DNA from: Mycolicibacterium fluoranthenivorans
Lineage (GTDB): Bacteria; Actinomycetota; Actinomycetes; Mycobacteriales; Mycobacteriaceae
Length of the DNA stretch: 64,000 bases
NCBI RefSeq assembly: GCF_011758805.1
Contig: NZ_JAANOW010000001.1
Location: 3,410,001-3,474,000, forward strand
Direction: 5' to 3'
In this document: positions 1-8,884 of the stretch, piece after piece
Position numbering within the stretch: position 1 is the stretch's first letter
How the letters are laid out: every line of letters starts with the position of its first letter
Program-made: the position numbers and the translations under genes
Notes under the pieces: generated by a model
What the model saw: only the letters and a program-made list of their open reading frames with translations
The model's database searches: none
What the model was told of the DNA's origin: nothing

Positions 1-523
1 CGAACACGCGCGCACCGCGCAGCCGAGCCCCCTTTGCCAGCGCGAGGGTCAGATCGGTCGGGTTGGCCTTACCGTCGCCGGGCAGCCAGATCGCCCCGGC
101 CAGATCGTCCACCCGCATCACCGGATAGTGCGCCAAAGCCTCTTCGGGGGTGAGTATCTCGCATTCCATGTCGAACGCCGCCGCGTTCGCCGCGGTACGG
201 CGCAGCTGGATCAACCGATCCTCGGTGCGCGCCACCGTGACACCGCCACACCGTTTGTAGCCCGCCGACAGTCCGGTCTCGCGTTCCAGTTCGGCGTACA
301 ACTGGGTCGAGTACTGCACCAACCGGGTTCCGCTCTCCGAGGCACGCAGCTGCCCGACCAGACCCGCGGCGTGCCAGGTGGTGCCGCACGACAGCTGCCC
401 CTGTTCCACCAACACCACGTCGGTGTGCCCGAGTTTGGTGAGGTGATAGGCCACGCTGGTGCCGATCACCCCGCCGCCGATGATCACCACCCGAGCCCGG
501 TCCGGTAGCGGCTTGTTCGTCAT
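1..523 (-). CDS. FAD-dependent amine dehydrogenase (N-terminal part)
   Basis: The reading frame starts at ATG 523 and runs off the left edge, so only about 174 residues are present. The N-terminus has a Rossmann FAD-binding motif (VVIIGGGVIGTSVAYHL) followed by GTTWHAAGLVGQLRASESG, a stretch typical of the dimethylglycine/sarcosine dehydrogenase (DAO) family. I infer oxidation of an N-methylated glycine or similar amine in the cytoplasm. It begins 16 bp after the stop of a choline-kinase-like gene on the same strand, which fits a choline or betaine breakdown operon. The exact substrate cannot be told from the part seen. Confidence 0.85.
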   Translation of the reverse strand, partial: MTNKPLPDRARVVIIGGGVIGTSVAYHLTKLGHTDVVLVEQGQLSCGTTWHAAGLVGQLRASESGTRLVQYSTQLYAELERETGLSAGYKRCGGVTVARTEDRLIQLRRTAANAAAFDMECEILTPEEALAHYPVMRVDDLAGAIWLPGDGKANPTDLTLALAKGARLRGARVF

Positions 524-539
524 CGTTGTCCCCTCATGG

Positions 540-1463
540 TCAATCGGCGGCCGCGACATCGTCGAGAAGCTGGCTGAAGTCGGGCCCGGTGAACTCCGCC
601 ACGGCCGCCTCATAGCGCTGCATGGCCCATTCCCAGAAGTCGAATTCCAGCTCACTGGAACCGTTCTGGATACATCCCCACAATGTCCAGCCGTACTGGG
701 AAACCGTGCCCTGCAAGCGGGCCCGGGCCAGCTTGTGCCGAAGGGACCGCCCGTAATACGCGGTGACGAGCTCTTCGAGCTGATCCAGCGAGAGCCGGCA
801 TTCGCGCCAGATGTTGCCCAGTTCGAAACACGGGTCGTTGTTACCGGAGTACTCGTAGTCGATGATCCAGATCTGCTCTGGACCCTGGACGAAGTTGGCG
901 GCCAGCAGGTCGTTGTTGCACGGTACCGTCGCGGTGTCCGCGGCCCGGAGCGCCCGGCGGATGTCGTCGAACCGGCCGGCGTGGTCCAGGTAATCTGCCG
1001 GGATGCGGAATCCGTTGTCCGTCACCACCTTCAGATAGCCGGTCTGCAGCGCGAACATGTCGAAGTCATTGCAGAACCGCGGCCCGGCGTGCAGTTTCCT
1101 GCAGCTCTGCGCGACCTTCGCCACCAGCCCCGGTCGTGCGAAATCCGTGTCGCGCAGGGCGTCGCCCTCGAGATAGCCGATCAGCAGGACACCCAGATCC
1201 GGGCGATAGTCCCACACCGGGGCCCCGACACCCGCCCGGTGCGCCGCGACGCTGTTGTGGAATTCGGCGTCCCGGTCGATGCCGAGCAGGTCACTGGAGG
1301 GACCCGAACACCGCGCGACGTACACCCCGTCGGCTGTGGTGATCTTGACGTTGCGATTGGTCAGCCCGCCCGGGAGGTCCTCGACGCGCCGGGGTCGACC
1401 GGACAACAGCGGTAGCGCGTCGAGTAGCGCATCGAGCGCAGCATCACCGAGCCGGTACGCCAT
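540..1463 (-). CDS. Choline/aminoglycoside kinase-like phosphotransferase
   Basis: The 307-residue product has the protein-kinase-like fold of the choline/ethanolamine kinase and APH family. Visible motifs are the catalytic-loop equivalent PCNNDLLAANF and the metal-binding IIDYEYSGNNDPCFELGN. The frame is open further upstream to 1568, but ATG 1463 (MAYRLGDAAL) is preferred because the extra residues are low-complexity read-through into cinA. It lies between cinA (37 bp upstream) and the FAD amine dehydrogenase (16 bp downstream), all on the minus strand, so the three are probably co-transcribed. The acceptor is likely choline or a related amino alcohol, which is an inference from family and neighbour. 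Confidence 0.85.
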   Translation of the reverse strand: MAYRLGDAALDALLDALPLLSGRPRRVEDLPGGLTNRNVKITTADGVYVARCSGPSSDLLGIDRDAEFHNSVAAHRAGVGAPVWDYRPDLGVLLIGYLEGDALRDTDFARPGLVAKVAQSCRKLHAGPRFCNDFDMFALQTGYLKVVTDNGFRIPADYLDHAGRFDDIRRALRAADTATVPCNNDLLAANFVQGPEQIWIIDYEYSGNNDPCFELGNIWRECRLSLDQLEELVTAYYGRSLRHKLARARLQGTVSQYGWTLWGCIQNGSSELEFDFWEWAMQRYEAAVAEFTGPDFSQLLDDVAAAD

Positions 1464-1500
1464 CGCTCGAACATAACGACTTCCGCGACGGCGCGCGCCC

Positions 1501-2784
1501 TTAATCGAGTCCGAGCAGTTCCCGGCGCAACAGGTGCATGGCCACCGTGGTGGCGCGCTCGCGGACATCGCTTCGGTTACCGGGCAGTCGCAGCGTCCTG
1601 GTCAGCGGCTCACGGCCGGTCAGTGCCACGCTGAAACACACGGTGCCGACCGGCTTGTCGTCCGAACCGCCGCCCGGCCCCGCGATACCGGTGATGCCGA
1701 CAGCGGTATCCGCGCCGAACCGGCTGAGCGCACCCTGCGCCATGGCGATCGCCACCGGTTCGGATACCGCTCCGTGGGCGGCGATCAGCTCGGCATCCAC
1801 CCCGAGCAGGTCCACCTTGGCCTCGTTGGAATACGACACCACACCCCCGGCCAGGTATGCCGAGGAGCCGGCGCGGTCGGCCAGCCGCGCGGCCAGCATG
1901 CCCGCCGTGCAGGATTCCGCGGTGGCGATGGTGCGCCCGGCGAGCAGCGCCGCGATCTGTTCGTCGATCAACGCGCCGTCCTCGGAGAACAACTCGCGTG
2001 GGTAGCGCTCCCGCAGAAAGTCGACCAACGCCCGGTAGGCGGCGTCGTCCCGGGGCTCGTACCGGGTGACGATCTCCAGCTCACCCCGGCGCAGACAGGT
2101 GGTGATCTCCAGTCCGGCGAACCCGGGGATGTGGCTTTCGGCTTCCCGCAAGGCTTCCGCGAGACCGGACTCGGCCAGCCCGAACATCCGGACGGTTGCC
2201 TGCCGGTACTCGGTGCGGCCCGCGATCGCGCGTTGCGCGGCGGCCGAGGCGATGGCCCGCGACCACATCGGCTGCAGTTCACGAGGCGGGCCGGGCAGCA
2301 CGATCACGACGGGTTTGCCCTCGGCGTTGCCGTCGACCACCACACCGGGTGCGGTGCCCTCCGGCTCGAGGATCTCCGCACCCACGGGCACCAGCGCCTG
2401 TTTCCGGTTGGCTGCCAGGACCGCTTCGAAATCGACGCCGGCGGGCAACCGTGACATCAGTCCGCGCAGGATGTCCGCGATCCGCGCCTCCAGTTCGGTA
2501 TCGAGCACCAACTCGCGCCCGCAGAACCGGGCCACCGTCGCGACCGTCAGATCGTCGGCGGTGGGCCCGAGACCGCCGCTCGTGATGATGAGGTCGACCC
2601 CCTCGGAGGCGAGGAAGCAAAGCTGGGCCTCGACATCGTCGGCGCGGTCACCGCAGATGGTGATGTGCGCCAGTTCGACGCCGAGCTCGAGCAGCCGGTC
2701 GGCGATCCACGGGCCGTTGAGATCCTGGATCCGGCCGGTCAGCACCTCGGTGCCGGTAACGACGATTCCGGCACGCACCGTCAC
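1501..2784 (-). CDS. cinA: CinA-like protein (competence/damage-inducible, NMN deamidase family)
   Basis: At 427 residues this is a full-length CinA with an N-terminal MoCF/COG1058 domain (GTEVLTGRI near the start, then [13 protein letters not shown]) and a C-terminal CinA domain ([29 protein letters not shown]). The C-terminal domain is known to deamidate nicotinamide mononucleotide, and the N-terminal domain acts on pyridine nucleotides. The start is GTG 2784, whose GTGA overlaps the stop of the 73-aa gene upstream, indicating translational coupling. It heads the phosphotransferase and amine dehydrogenase genes in the same direction. Confidence 0.93.
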   Translation of the reverse strand: MTVRAGIVVTGTEVLTGRIQDLNGPWIADRLLELGVELAHITICGDRADDVEAQLCFLASEGVDLIITSGGLGPTADDLTVATVARFCGRELVLDTELEARIADILRGLMSRLPAGVDFEAVLAANRKQALVPVGAEILEPEGTAPGVVVDGNAEGKPVVIVLPGPPRELQPMWSRAIASAAAQRAIAGRTEYRQATVRMFGLAESGLAEALREAESHIPGFAGLEITTCLRRGELEIVTRYEPRDDAAYRALVDFLRERYPRELFSEDGALIDEQIAALLAGRTIATAESCTAGMLAARLADRAGSSAYLAGGVVSYSNEAKVDLLGVDAELIAAHGAVSEPVAIAMAQGALSRFGADTAVGITGIAGPGGGSDDKPVGTVCFSVALTGREPLTRTLRLPGNRSDVRERATTVAMHLLRRELLGLD

Positions 2785-3002
2785 CGGGTCAACCAGCCCT
2801 GCACGGTCGCGAGGTCGCGCGAGTACTGCTCCATCACGTCGTCCTGATACCGAGAGCTGCCGCTGAGGTCATCTCCCGCCCAGATCACCCGCACCCTGGT
2901 CGCACCGCGCAGGTAGACGTCGGCCCGGTCCACGATGCGGCGTGACCAGCCCTGCTGTTCGGTGAGTTCGGCGAGTTGCTCTCGCGCACTGGCCTCTGAC
3001 AT
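2781..3002 (-). CDS. Small conserved hypothetical protein, 73 aa
   Basis: This short acidic protein has no family I recognise. It begins at ATG 3002 with a strong AGGAGG ribosome site a few bases upstream, and its TGA stop overlaps the GTG start of cinA by four bases. That coupling is the main reason to accept it as a gene. The sequence ([27 protein letters not shown]) suggests a small alpha/beta fold with no membrane segment or cysteines. One degenerate copy of the 36-bp repeat lies directly upstream, in its leader. Confidence 0.72.
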   Translation of the reverse strand: MSEASAREQLAELTEQQGWSRRIVDRADVYLRGATRVRVIWAGDDLSGSSRYQDDVMEQYSRDLATVQGWLTR

Positions 3003-3009
3003 CTGTCGT

Positions 3010-3045
3010 CCTCCTATGTATCCCGTCGCTTCGCTCGCCTGGGTC
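3010..3045 (-). repeat. Solo degenerate copy of the 36-bp GCGNAGC repeat
   Basis: On the plus strand it carries the 20-mer TCCCGTCGCTTCGCTCGCCT, shared exactly with the copy inside the oxidoreductase gene at 56057-56092. The core on the minus strand is GCGAAGC (3028-3034). It sits in the leader of the 73-aa gene, upstream of its ribosome site. Confidence 0.65.
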
Positions 3046-3086
3046 TGTGCCCGGCATCTGGGATCAATCCTGCCCCACGCGCGCGA

Positions 3087-5915
3087 TCACTCGACCGGCA
3101 CCACCACGGGCGCGGTGTTGTACCCGCTGACCCGCACGAAGTTGCCCCGGTCACCGTGGGCGATCACGGTGCCCCGCAGGTCGACGGTCTCACCGGGGAA
3201 CACGGTGACATAGTTGTCGGTGTACTCGATGGGCAGGACCTCGTCGCCGTCTGCGGTGTCGGTGATCTCGGCCCGTTCGAAGAAGGCGATCTGCTTGCCG
3301 GGGTTGTGCAGCCTGATCGCGATATCCCGATCGCCGGCGCGCGTGGCGCTGACCTCCAGCGGCGCCTTGGCCAGATAGTTCAGCGCGGTCATATCGGCCC
3401 AGCCGACCTGTTTGAGGTCGAAGGCGGTGTCGTTGGCCGGGTCGCCGAGGTCATCGGGCTGTTGAGACTGCCAGTACACGTTCTGCGACACGACCGCGCC
3501 GGCGGCGTCGAGCAGTTCGGCGCGAACGAAGAACACCCTGGAATCGCGCGCTTCCCGCGGCAGCGTCAGCACGGTGTGGGCGCCTCCGGACCCGACGGCC
3601 ACACCGTCGACCGTGCGGTCATCGCGGAGCCGGCCGGCCAGATCGTAGACCCGCACGCGGGCGCGCAGATCGGACACGTCGTTCGGGGTCTGGTTGACCA
3701 CTTTGATCTCAGCGGTGCTGTGATTGCCCAGCGCGTAGGAATCGAACACCAGCGACAGCGGGCGCAGACCCGCCTTCGCCCCGTAGTACGCGCCACCGGG
3801 GCGAAGGTAGAAGTCGAAGATGTTGCCGAAGAACGACGGCCAGTGGCTGTTGAGCATCCAGTAGATGGTCATCTTGTGGTTGGCCCAGCCGTTGGCCGCG
3901 AACGCCTCGAACTGCGCACGCGTCGATTCGTAGTGGGCGAGTTGGGCTTTGCGGGTGAACTCCTCGACACCGGCGGACGGCCCGTAGCGGCGGTTGATGG
4001 CCCGCTGGATGCTGGTCAGTTTCGCGTTGCCCGGGTTGGAGCCGGCGTGAAAGGACCACGTGTCGTTGATCGGCCACAGCTTGTCGGGTGGAATGAACTG
4101 CTTGATGCTCGCCAGCGGCGGGATGTGCTCGTTGTCGCCCTGTTCGGCATTGGAACCGCGGGTGGCGCCGTACCGGCCGCTGAACCAGTAGCTCGGCGGC
4201 CGCCAGGTGTACGGGCCGGCCATGTGGATGCCGTCCCACTGCGGCCGACCCTGCTCGTCGTCGTGCCCGAACGACGAGACCGTGTCCACCACCGCGTTCT
4301 GCCAGTGCAGATCCCGCAGTACCGCGTGGTACTGGCCGCGCAGCGGTTCCGGTGGTAGACCGTCGCTGCCGTTGGCCCAGATCGCGACGGAGGGGTGGGA
4401 GCGCAGCATCAGAATCTGGGACCGCAGACTGGCCAGGGCCACGCTGCGGTCCTCGTCGTTCCACTGGGCCCATTTCTCCCACTGGTTGCAGCACATCCAG
4501 CCGACCATCAGTGGGATGCCCAGTTCATCGGCCCGCTCGATCAGCCGCTCCCCCGGGATCTTCGCTTCCAGCCGCAGCAGATTGAGGCCCAGATCCTTGG
4601 CGTAGCCGAGGATGGCGTCCTCGCGGTCGGGGTCGTTGTCGAACAGCAGATCCGGCGTGTACACCGCACCGCGCACCAGGAAGTCCCGACCGTTCACGGT
4701 GAGATAGAAGCTGCCGCCCGAACCCAGTTCCGGGAACTGCTCGTCGGTGTCCCGATGCTGGACGATGGTGCGGATACCGAAGCGCTGGGTACTGGTGTCG
4801 ATCACCCGGTTGTATTGGCGGAACTCCAGTTTCAGGTCGTACAGGCTGGGATCGCCCATGGTGTAGGGCCACCACAGATCGGGGTGCTCGACGGTCAGCT
4901 GGGTGAACCGCGCGGGACTGAAGGTGACTTCGCGTCGTTCACCCGGGGACAGCGTGACCGGCTGCTCGACCTCGATCTGAGGTTTGCCCGGCCGGCTGAT
5001 GGTGGCCCGCACCACGCCGTTGATCCGCCGGTCCGAGGAGTTGTGTACGTTGGCGTACACCGTCAGTCGTGCGGAATCCGTTCTGGGCAGCGGTAGTTCG
5101 GTGTTGACGGTGGCGTAGCCGATCTCGGCCGCACCGGCGGTGCGCAGGTAGACCGGCTTGAAGATGCCGGCATTGCGGTCCGGGATGAACGAGTTGCCGG
5201 CCACCGGGTTCTGGCCCGGCCCCTGGTAGCCGAGGTAACGCCAGTTGATCCAGTCCCACCAGCTGTCGGCCAGCTCGACACCGTCGACATCCTGCAGAGC
5301 GCGCTCCGGGATCACCTTGACCGCAAGCACGTTGGGCCCGGCACGGATCCAGCGGGTGACATCGAGCTCATGGGCGGTGTACATGCCGACGATCTGGCTG
5401 CTGTCGGCGACCAGCTGCCCGTTGAGCCAGATCTCGGCCCGGTAGTTGATCCCGGGGAACTCCAGCTGATAGTTGCTGTGTCCGCCCGGTGCATCGAAGG
5501 TGGTGCGGTACCACCAGTCCTGTTTGTAGAGGTCCTGCGGAACCTTGTCGAGCAGGTTCGTCCCGTAGTACAGGTCCGGGTATGTGCCGTCTTTCTCCAG
5601 CACGTCGAGCACGGTGGCCGGCATGTGCTGCACCGGGTGCCACGCACTGTCCTGGTAGCCGGGGGTGGAGATCGTCCGGCCGTCTGCGGGCAGGCCGGTC
5701 GCCGAGACCAGCTTCCAGCCCTGCGCGAGTTCGGTGGTGGTGGCGGCGGGTTCCGGCCGCGCGAAGGATGCGAAATCACCGGCGCCGAGCATCAGCACGA
5801 TCAACAAGAGGGCGACACTGAACAGGGCAGTACGACGCTTCGGTGCCCCGATGGTGCCGCTCCCTCCGGTGGCTGTGTGCTCAAAGTGTCGGCCAGCCCA
5901 GCCGGCCGACACCAT
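3087..5915 (-). CDS. Glycoside hydrolase family 2, exo-beta-glucosaminidase type, membrane-anchored
   Basis: The 942-residue protein starts with a charged stretch and one hydrophobic segment (LFSVALLLIVLMLGAG, about residues 32-48), so it is secreted or anchored outside. The order is GH2 sugar-binding jelly roll, immunoglobulin-like domain, TIM barrel and C-terminal beta domains. The motif WANGSDGLPPEP has Asp at residue 518 where most GH2 enzymes have the catalytic Glu; that Asp is a mark of the CsxA-type exo-beta-D-glucosaminidase/mannosylglycoprotein subfamily. ATG 5915 is preferred; an alternative GTG at 5960 would place the start inside the 36-bp repeat. It stands alone, 84 bp from the next minus-strand gene. 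The substrate (chitosan oligosaccharides or mannosyl glycans) is inferred. Confidence 0.85.
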   Translation of the reverse strand: MVSAGWAGRHFEHTATGGSGTIGAPKRRTALFSVALLLIVLMLGAGDFASFARPEPAATTTELAQGWKLVSATGLPADGRTISTPGYQDSAWHPVQHMPATVLDVLEKDGTYPDLYYGTNLLDKVPQDLYKQDWWYRTTFDAPGGHSNYQLEFPGINYRAEIWLNGQLVADSSQIVGMYTAHELDVTRWIRAGPNVLAVKVIPERALQDVDGVELADSWWDWINWRYLGYQGPGQNPVAGNSFIPDRNAGIFKPVYLRTAGAAEIGYATVNTELPLPRTDSARLTVYANVHNSSDRRINGVVRATISRPGKPQIEVEQPVTLSPGERREVTFSPARFTQLTVEHPDLWWPYTMGDPSLYDLKLEFRQYNRVIDTSTQRFGIRTIVQHRDTDEQFPELGSGGSFYLTVNGRDFLVRGAVYTPDLLFDNDPDREDAILGYAKDLGLNLLRLEAKIPGERLIERADELGIPLMVGWMCCNQWEKWAQWNDEDRSVALASLRSQILMLRSHPSVAIWANGSDGLPPEPLRGQYHAVLRDLHWQNAVVDTVSSFGHDDEQGRPQWDGIHMAGPYTWRPPSYWFSGRYGATRGSNAEQGDNEHIPPLASIKQFIPPDKLWPINDTWSFHAGSNPGNAKLTSIQRAINRRYGPSAGVEEFTRKAQLAHYESTRAQFEAFAANGWANHKMTIYWMLNSHWPSFFGNIFDFYLRPGGAYYGAKAGLRPLSLVFDSYALGNHSTAEIKVVNQTPNDVSDLRARVRVYDLAGRLRDDRTVDGVAVGSGGAHTVLTLPREARDSRVFFVRAELLDAAGAVVSQNVYWQSQQPDDLGDPANDTAFDLKQVGWADMTALNYLAKAPLEVSATRAGDRDIAIRLHNPGKQIAFFERAEITDTADGDEVLPIEYTDNYVTVFPGETVDLRGTVIAHGDRGNFVRVSGYNTAPVVVPVE

Positions 5916-5957
5916 ATTGTGCCTGCCCGCCGGGTCGCCGGTCGGCCCAGGGAGTGC

Positions 5958-6030
5958 CACCGGCGGGCGGGAGCGAAGCGACCGGGGGATTCACACCGGC
6001 GGGCGGGAGCGAAGCGACCGGGGGGATTTA
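5958..6030 (+). repeat. Two tandem 36/37-bp repeats with GCGAAGC core
   Basis: Two near-identical units (5958-5993 and 5994-6030) share CACCGGCGGGCGGGAGCGAA followed by GCGACCGGGG. Each contains the mini-hairpin sequence GCGAAGC. The array fills the gap between the end of the SDR gene and the start of the GH2 gene, both on the minus strand. Related arrays with a different base in the core lie at 10862-10933 and 28288-28395. Confidence 0.85.
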
Positions 6031-6041
6031 CACCCTCAGCG

Positions 6042-6788
6042 TCAGAAGACGTTGTCCTTGTGGTTGACGTCGGTGACCAGTCCGCCGTCGACGACGAACT
6101 CCGAACCGGTGGCGAACGACGACTCGTCGCTGATCAGGAAGACCACGAACGCGGCCACCTCCTCGGACTGACCGGGCCGGCCCAGCGGCGCGGTGACCAT
6201 GTCCTCGGGGAAATGCTCGGTCATCGGGGTGCGGATGAAACCGGGATGCAGCGAGTTGACCCGGATCTTGTGCCTGCCCAGTTCCAGGGCCGCGGACTTG
6301 GCCAGACCGCGCACCGCCCACTTGGACGCCACGTACGGGTGCACCATCGGTGCACCCCGCAGGCCCTCGACGGACGACACGTTGATGATGGAGCCGCTGC
6401 CGGCAGCTTTCATCGATGCGACGCTGGCCTGCATGCCCAGAAAGGTCCCCGTCAGGTTGACGTCGATGACCTTCTGCCATTGGGACATGTCGAACTTTCC
6501 GATCTTGCCCAGTGCGACGATGCCCGCGTTGTTGACCAATCCGGTGAGCCCCCCGAAGGCCTCGTTGGCCGTGGCGACGGCGGCATCCCACTGGTCGGCC
6601 TGGGTGACGTCGAGGTGCACGTAGCGGGCGGCGTCACCGAGTTCGTCGGCCAGCACCTGCCCCGGCTCGTCGAGGATGTCACCGATGACGACCTTGCCGC
6701 CTTCGGCCACCAGCGCTCTGGCGTGGGCCGCACCCATGCCCTGTGCGCCGCCGCTGATCAGTACAACTTTGCCGTCCACGCGTCCCAT
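6042..6788 (-). CDS. Short-chain dehydrogenase, 20-beta-hydroxysteroid dehydrogenase type
   Basis: A 248-residue classical SDR with cofactor motif SGGAQGMGAAHARAL, structural NNAG, catalytic Ser in INVSSVEG and YVASK. The D in VVIGDIL after the second strand favours NAD(H). The text closely resembles M. tuberculosis FabG3 (Rv2002), a 20-beta-hydroxysteroid dehydrogenase, with shared stretches such as RYVHLDVTQ and FVVDGG. The start at 6788 is 34 bp from a perfect KstR operator shared with the divergent gene at 6892, which fits a role in steroid breakdown. Substrate is inferred from homology. Confidence 0.9.
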   Translation of the reverse strand: MGRVDGKVVLISGGAQGMGAAHARALVAEGGKVVIGDILDEPGQVLADELGDAARYVHLDVTQADQWDAAVATANEAFGGLTGLVNNAGIVALGKIGKFDMSQWQKVIDVNLTGTFLGMQASVASMKAAGSGSIINVSSVEGLRGAPMVHPYVASKWAVRGLAKSAALELGRHKIRVNSLHPGFIRTPMTEHFPEDMVTAPLGRPGQSEEVAAFVVFLISDESSFATGSEFVVDGGLVTDVNHKDNVF

Positions 6789-6822
6789 GACGCGTGAGGC
6801 TACCCCATCAGGAACGCAAAAC

Positions 6823-6836
6823 TAGAACCTGTTCCA
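6823..6836. promoter_or_regulatory. KstR operator (perfect match)
   Basis: TAGAACCTGTTCCA matches the KstR consensus TNNAACNNGTTNNA at every fixed position. It lies between the divergent SDR (start 6788) and the DapB-like gene (start 6892), 34 and 55 bp away, and could repress both. KstR is the known TetR-family repressor of mycobacterial cholesterol genes, relieved by steroid acyl-CoA. Confidence 0.88.
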
Positions 6837-6891
6837 ATTCCCGTCCGGACCGCCCATACTGCGATAGACCAAACACCTGGAGGAGAATCGT

Positions 6892-7965
6892 ATGGCCATT
6901 CGCGTGGCACTCGTCGGCACCGGAAACTGCGGCCGGTTGGCCCTGATCCAGCTCATCGAGGATCCCCGGTTCGAGCTGGTCGCGGTCGGCGTCTCCACCG
7001 ACGAGAAGGTCGGCACCGACGCCGGTGCACTGGCCGGACTCGACGTCGTCACCGGTGTCACCGCGACGAAGGGCATCGACGCCGCCCTGGCCACCCAACC
7101 GGACGCCCTGGTGTACTGCGCGATGGGCGACACCCGCCCGGTGGAGGCCACCCGTGACGTGATGGCCGCGCTGTCGGCGGGCATCAACGTGGTGGGCTCC
7201 GCACCCGGTGGCCTGCAGTACCCATGGGGCGCCATGCCACAGAAGGCCATCGACCGGGTGGAAGAGGCTGCGCGCAGCGGCAATTCGAGTGTCTACATCA
7301 CCGGGGTGGATCCCGGCTTCGCGACCGACCTCCTACCGTTCGCCATCGCCAGCACCTGCCAGCGCATCGAACAGATCAAGACCATGGAGATCGCCGACTA
7401 CGCCACCTACGACGGGGCGGAGGTGATGTCGATCGTGATGGGCTTCGGCAACCCGATGGACCAGCCCGGCATGTTGTTCTATCCCGGGATCCTCAGCGCC
7501 GCCTGGGGTACGGCGATCAAGATGCTGGCCGCCGGCCTGGGCGTGGAGGTGGACGAGATCACTGAGAGCTACGAGCTGGAACCGGCCCCGGAGGACATCG
7601 AGGTCGCCACCGGGGTGATCGCCAAGGGCACGGTGGCCGCCATGCGCTTCGAGATCAACGGCATGGTCAACGGCAAACCGGTGATCGTCGTGGAGCACAT
7701 CACCCGGGTGCGCGAGGACCTGCGCCCCGACTGGGCCCAGCCGGCCCAGCCGGGCGGCTCCTACCGGGTCGAGATCACCGGCGAACCGTCCTACGTCGTC
7801 GACATCTGCCCGACCAGCAGTCGTGGCGACCACAATTACGCGGCGATCCTCGCCGCCGCGGGCCGGATCGTCAACGCCATCCCCGACGTGGTGGCCGCGG
7901 CGCCGGGCATCCGGACCACTCTCGACCTGCCGCTGGGGACCGGCAAGGGACTCGTGCCGCGTTAG
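6892..7965 (+). CDS. DapB-like NAD(P)-dependent oxidoreductase
   Basis: This 357-residue protein has an N-terminal Rossmann domain (VALVGTGNCGRLAL) and a long C-terminal domain of the kind seen in proteins annotated as dihydrodipicolinate reductase-like or 2,4-diaminopentanoate dehydrogenase-like in actinobacteria. It is too long for true DapB (about 245 residues) and lacks its dihydrodipicolinate motif, so lysine synthesis is unlikely. A strong GGAGGAG ribosome site precedes ATG 6892. The upstream perfect KstR operator points to a role in steroid or side-chain catabolism. The substrate is unknown. The HAD phosphatase gene follows after 24 bp and may be co-transcribed. Confidence 0.8.
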   Translation: MAIRVALVGTGNCGRLALIQLIEDPRFELVAVGVSTDEKVGTDAGALAGLDVVTGVTATKGIDAALATQPDALVYCAMGDTRPVEATRDVMAALSAGINVVGSAPGGLQYPWGAMPQKAIDRVEEAARSGNSSVYITGVDPGFATDLLPFAIASTCQRIEQIKTMEIADYATYDGAEVMSIVMGFGNPMDQPGMLFYPGILSAAWGTAIKMLAAGLGVEVDEITESYELEPAPEDIEVATGVIAKGTVAAMRFEINGMVNGKPVIVVEHITRVREDLRPDWAQPAQPGGSYRVEITGEPSYVVDICPTSSRGDHNYAAILAAAGRIVNAIPDVVAAAPGIRTTLDLPLGTGKGLVPR

Positions 7966-7989
7966 GTCCGCACACATGGCCACAATGGA

Positions 7990-8742
7990 GTGGTGCCCGA
8001 TCCGATCGAGGAAATCCGCAGCGCTCCCAGCGGTCCGTCGGTGGGCGCGTTCTTCGACCTGGACGGCACCCTGGTCCGCGGATTCACCGCGACCGTGCAC
8101 GCCGGGCACCGGTTCCGGCACGGCCAGGCCAGGTTCGGTGAGCTGACCGGCATCATCGAGGCCTCGGTGCGCTACAAGCTGGGCCGGATGGAATTCGAGC
8201 GCCTGTTGCAACGCGCCGGGGGCTATCTGGCCGGCGACGCCCTCTCCGACCTCGACGACCTCGGCGAGGACCTGTTCCGGCGGCGGACCATCGGACGGTT
8301 GTTCCCGGTGATGCGCGAGGTGGTGGCAGCACACCAGGAGTGCGGCCACACCGTCGTGATGAGTTCCTCGGCCATGACGCTGCACGCCGAGCCGGTGGCC
8401 CGTCACCTCGGGATCACCCACGTCCTGTGCAACCACTTCGAGACCGACGACGACGGCAGGCTGACCGGACGGATCGTGAAGCCGATCATCTGGGGCAGGA
8501 ACAAAGCCCGTGCGGTCCTGCAATTCAGCGCCGCCCACGGTATCGATCTGCCGCAGAGCTTCGGCTACTCCGACGGCACCGAGGACCTGCCGGTATTGGA
8601 AGCCGTCGGACACCCTCGCGCGGTCAACCCACGCCCGGGTCTCGCGGCGGCGGCTGCGCAACGGGCGTGGCCGGTGTTGCGCGTCAGTTCCGGCGAGGGT
8701 CGGCGCTGGACCGCGCGGATGCGGCGCGACGCGCGTCGATGA
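7990..8742 (+). CDS. HAD-superfamily (SerB-like, HAD-IB) phosphatase
   Basis: A 250-residue HAD hydrolase with motif I FFDLDGTLVRG (nucleophile and acid/base Asp), motif II SSSAM, Lys in WGRNKARAV and motif IV YSDGTEDLPVL. This order matches HAD-IB enzymes related to phosphoserine phosphatase, including lysophosphatidate-type phosphatases of mycobacteria. Start is GTG 7990, with GTG 7993 equally possible. It follows the DapB-like gene closely, so it may share the KstR promoter. The last 59 bp overlap the end of the convergent ferredoxin gene. The substrate is not evident. Confidence 0.85.
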   Translation: MVPDPIEEIRSAPSGPSVGAFFDLDGTLVRGFTATVHAGHRFRHGQARFGELTGIIEASVRYKLGRMEFERLLQRAGGYLAGDALSDLDDLGEDLFRRRTIGRLFPVMREVVAAHQECGHTVVMSSSAMTLHAEPVARHLGITHVLCNHFETDDDGRLTGRIVKPIIWGRNKARAVLQFSAAHGIDLPQSFGYSDGTEDLPVLEAVGHPRAVNPRPGLAAAAAQRAWPVLRVSSGEGRRWTARMRRDARR

Positions 8743-8884
8743 TGGCCCGCACCGTGCGCCGGCAACGACCGCAGTCGGCACCGGCGCCACAGACCGATGC
8801 CACCTCCTTGGTGGTGCACGCCCCGGCATCCACCGCAGCGGCCACCGTATGGCTGGTGATCCCGTTGCACAGGCAGACGAACAT
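8684..8884 (-). CDS. bfd: Bacterioferritin-associated ferredoxin (Bfd) copy A
   Basis: A 66-residue [2Fe-2S] protein beginning MFVCLCNGIT, with the four ligands at C4, C6, C38 and C41 (CLC and DCGRC), the same positions as E. coli Bfd. Bfd donates electrons to bacterioferritin haem to release stored iron. Its ATG 8884 overlaps the TGA of the upstream two-repeat protein, so the two are coupled. A second pair with the same order lies at 38757-39582 beside bacterioferritin. The C-terminal tail is longer and more basic than in copy B and overlaps the convergent HAD gene by 59 bp. An additional Cys at 32 is shared by both copies. Confidence 0.88.
   Translation of the reverse strand: MFVCLCNGITSHTVAAAVDAGACTTKEVASVCGAGADCGRCRRTVRAIIDARRAASARSSADPRRN

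Noticed and set aside
5370..6797. 475-codon plus-strand open frame opposite the GH2 and SDR genes
   Set aside because: It is antisense to two well-recognised proteins, is rich in Gly/Arg/Val as expected for a GC-driven shadow frame, and matches no family.
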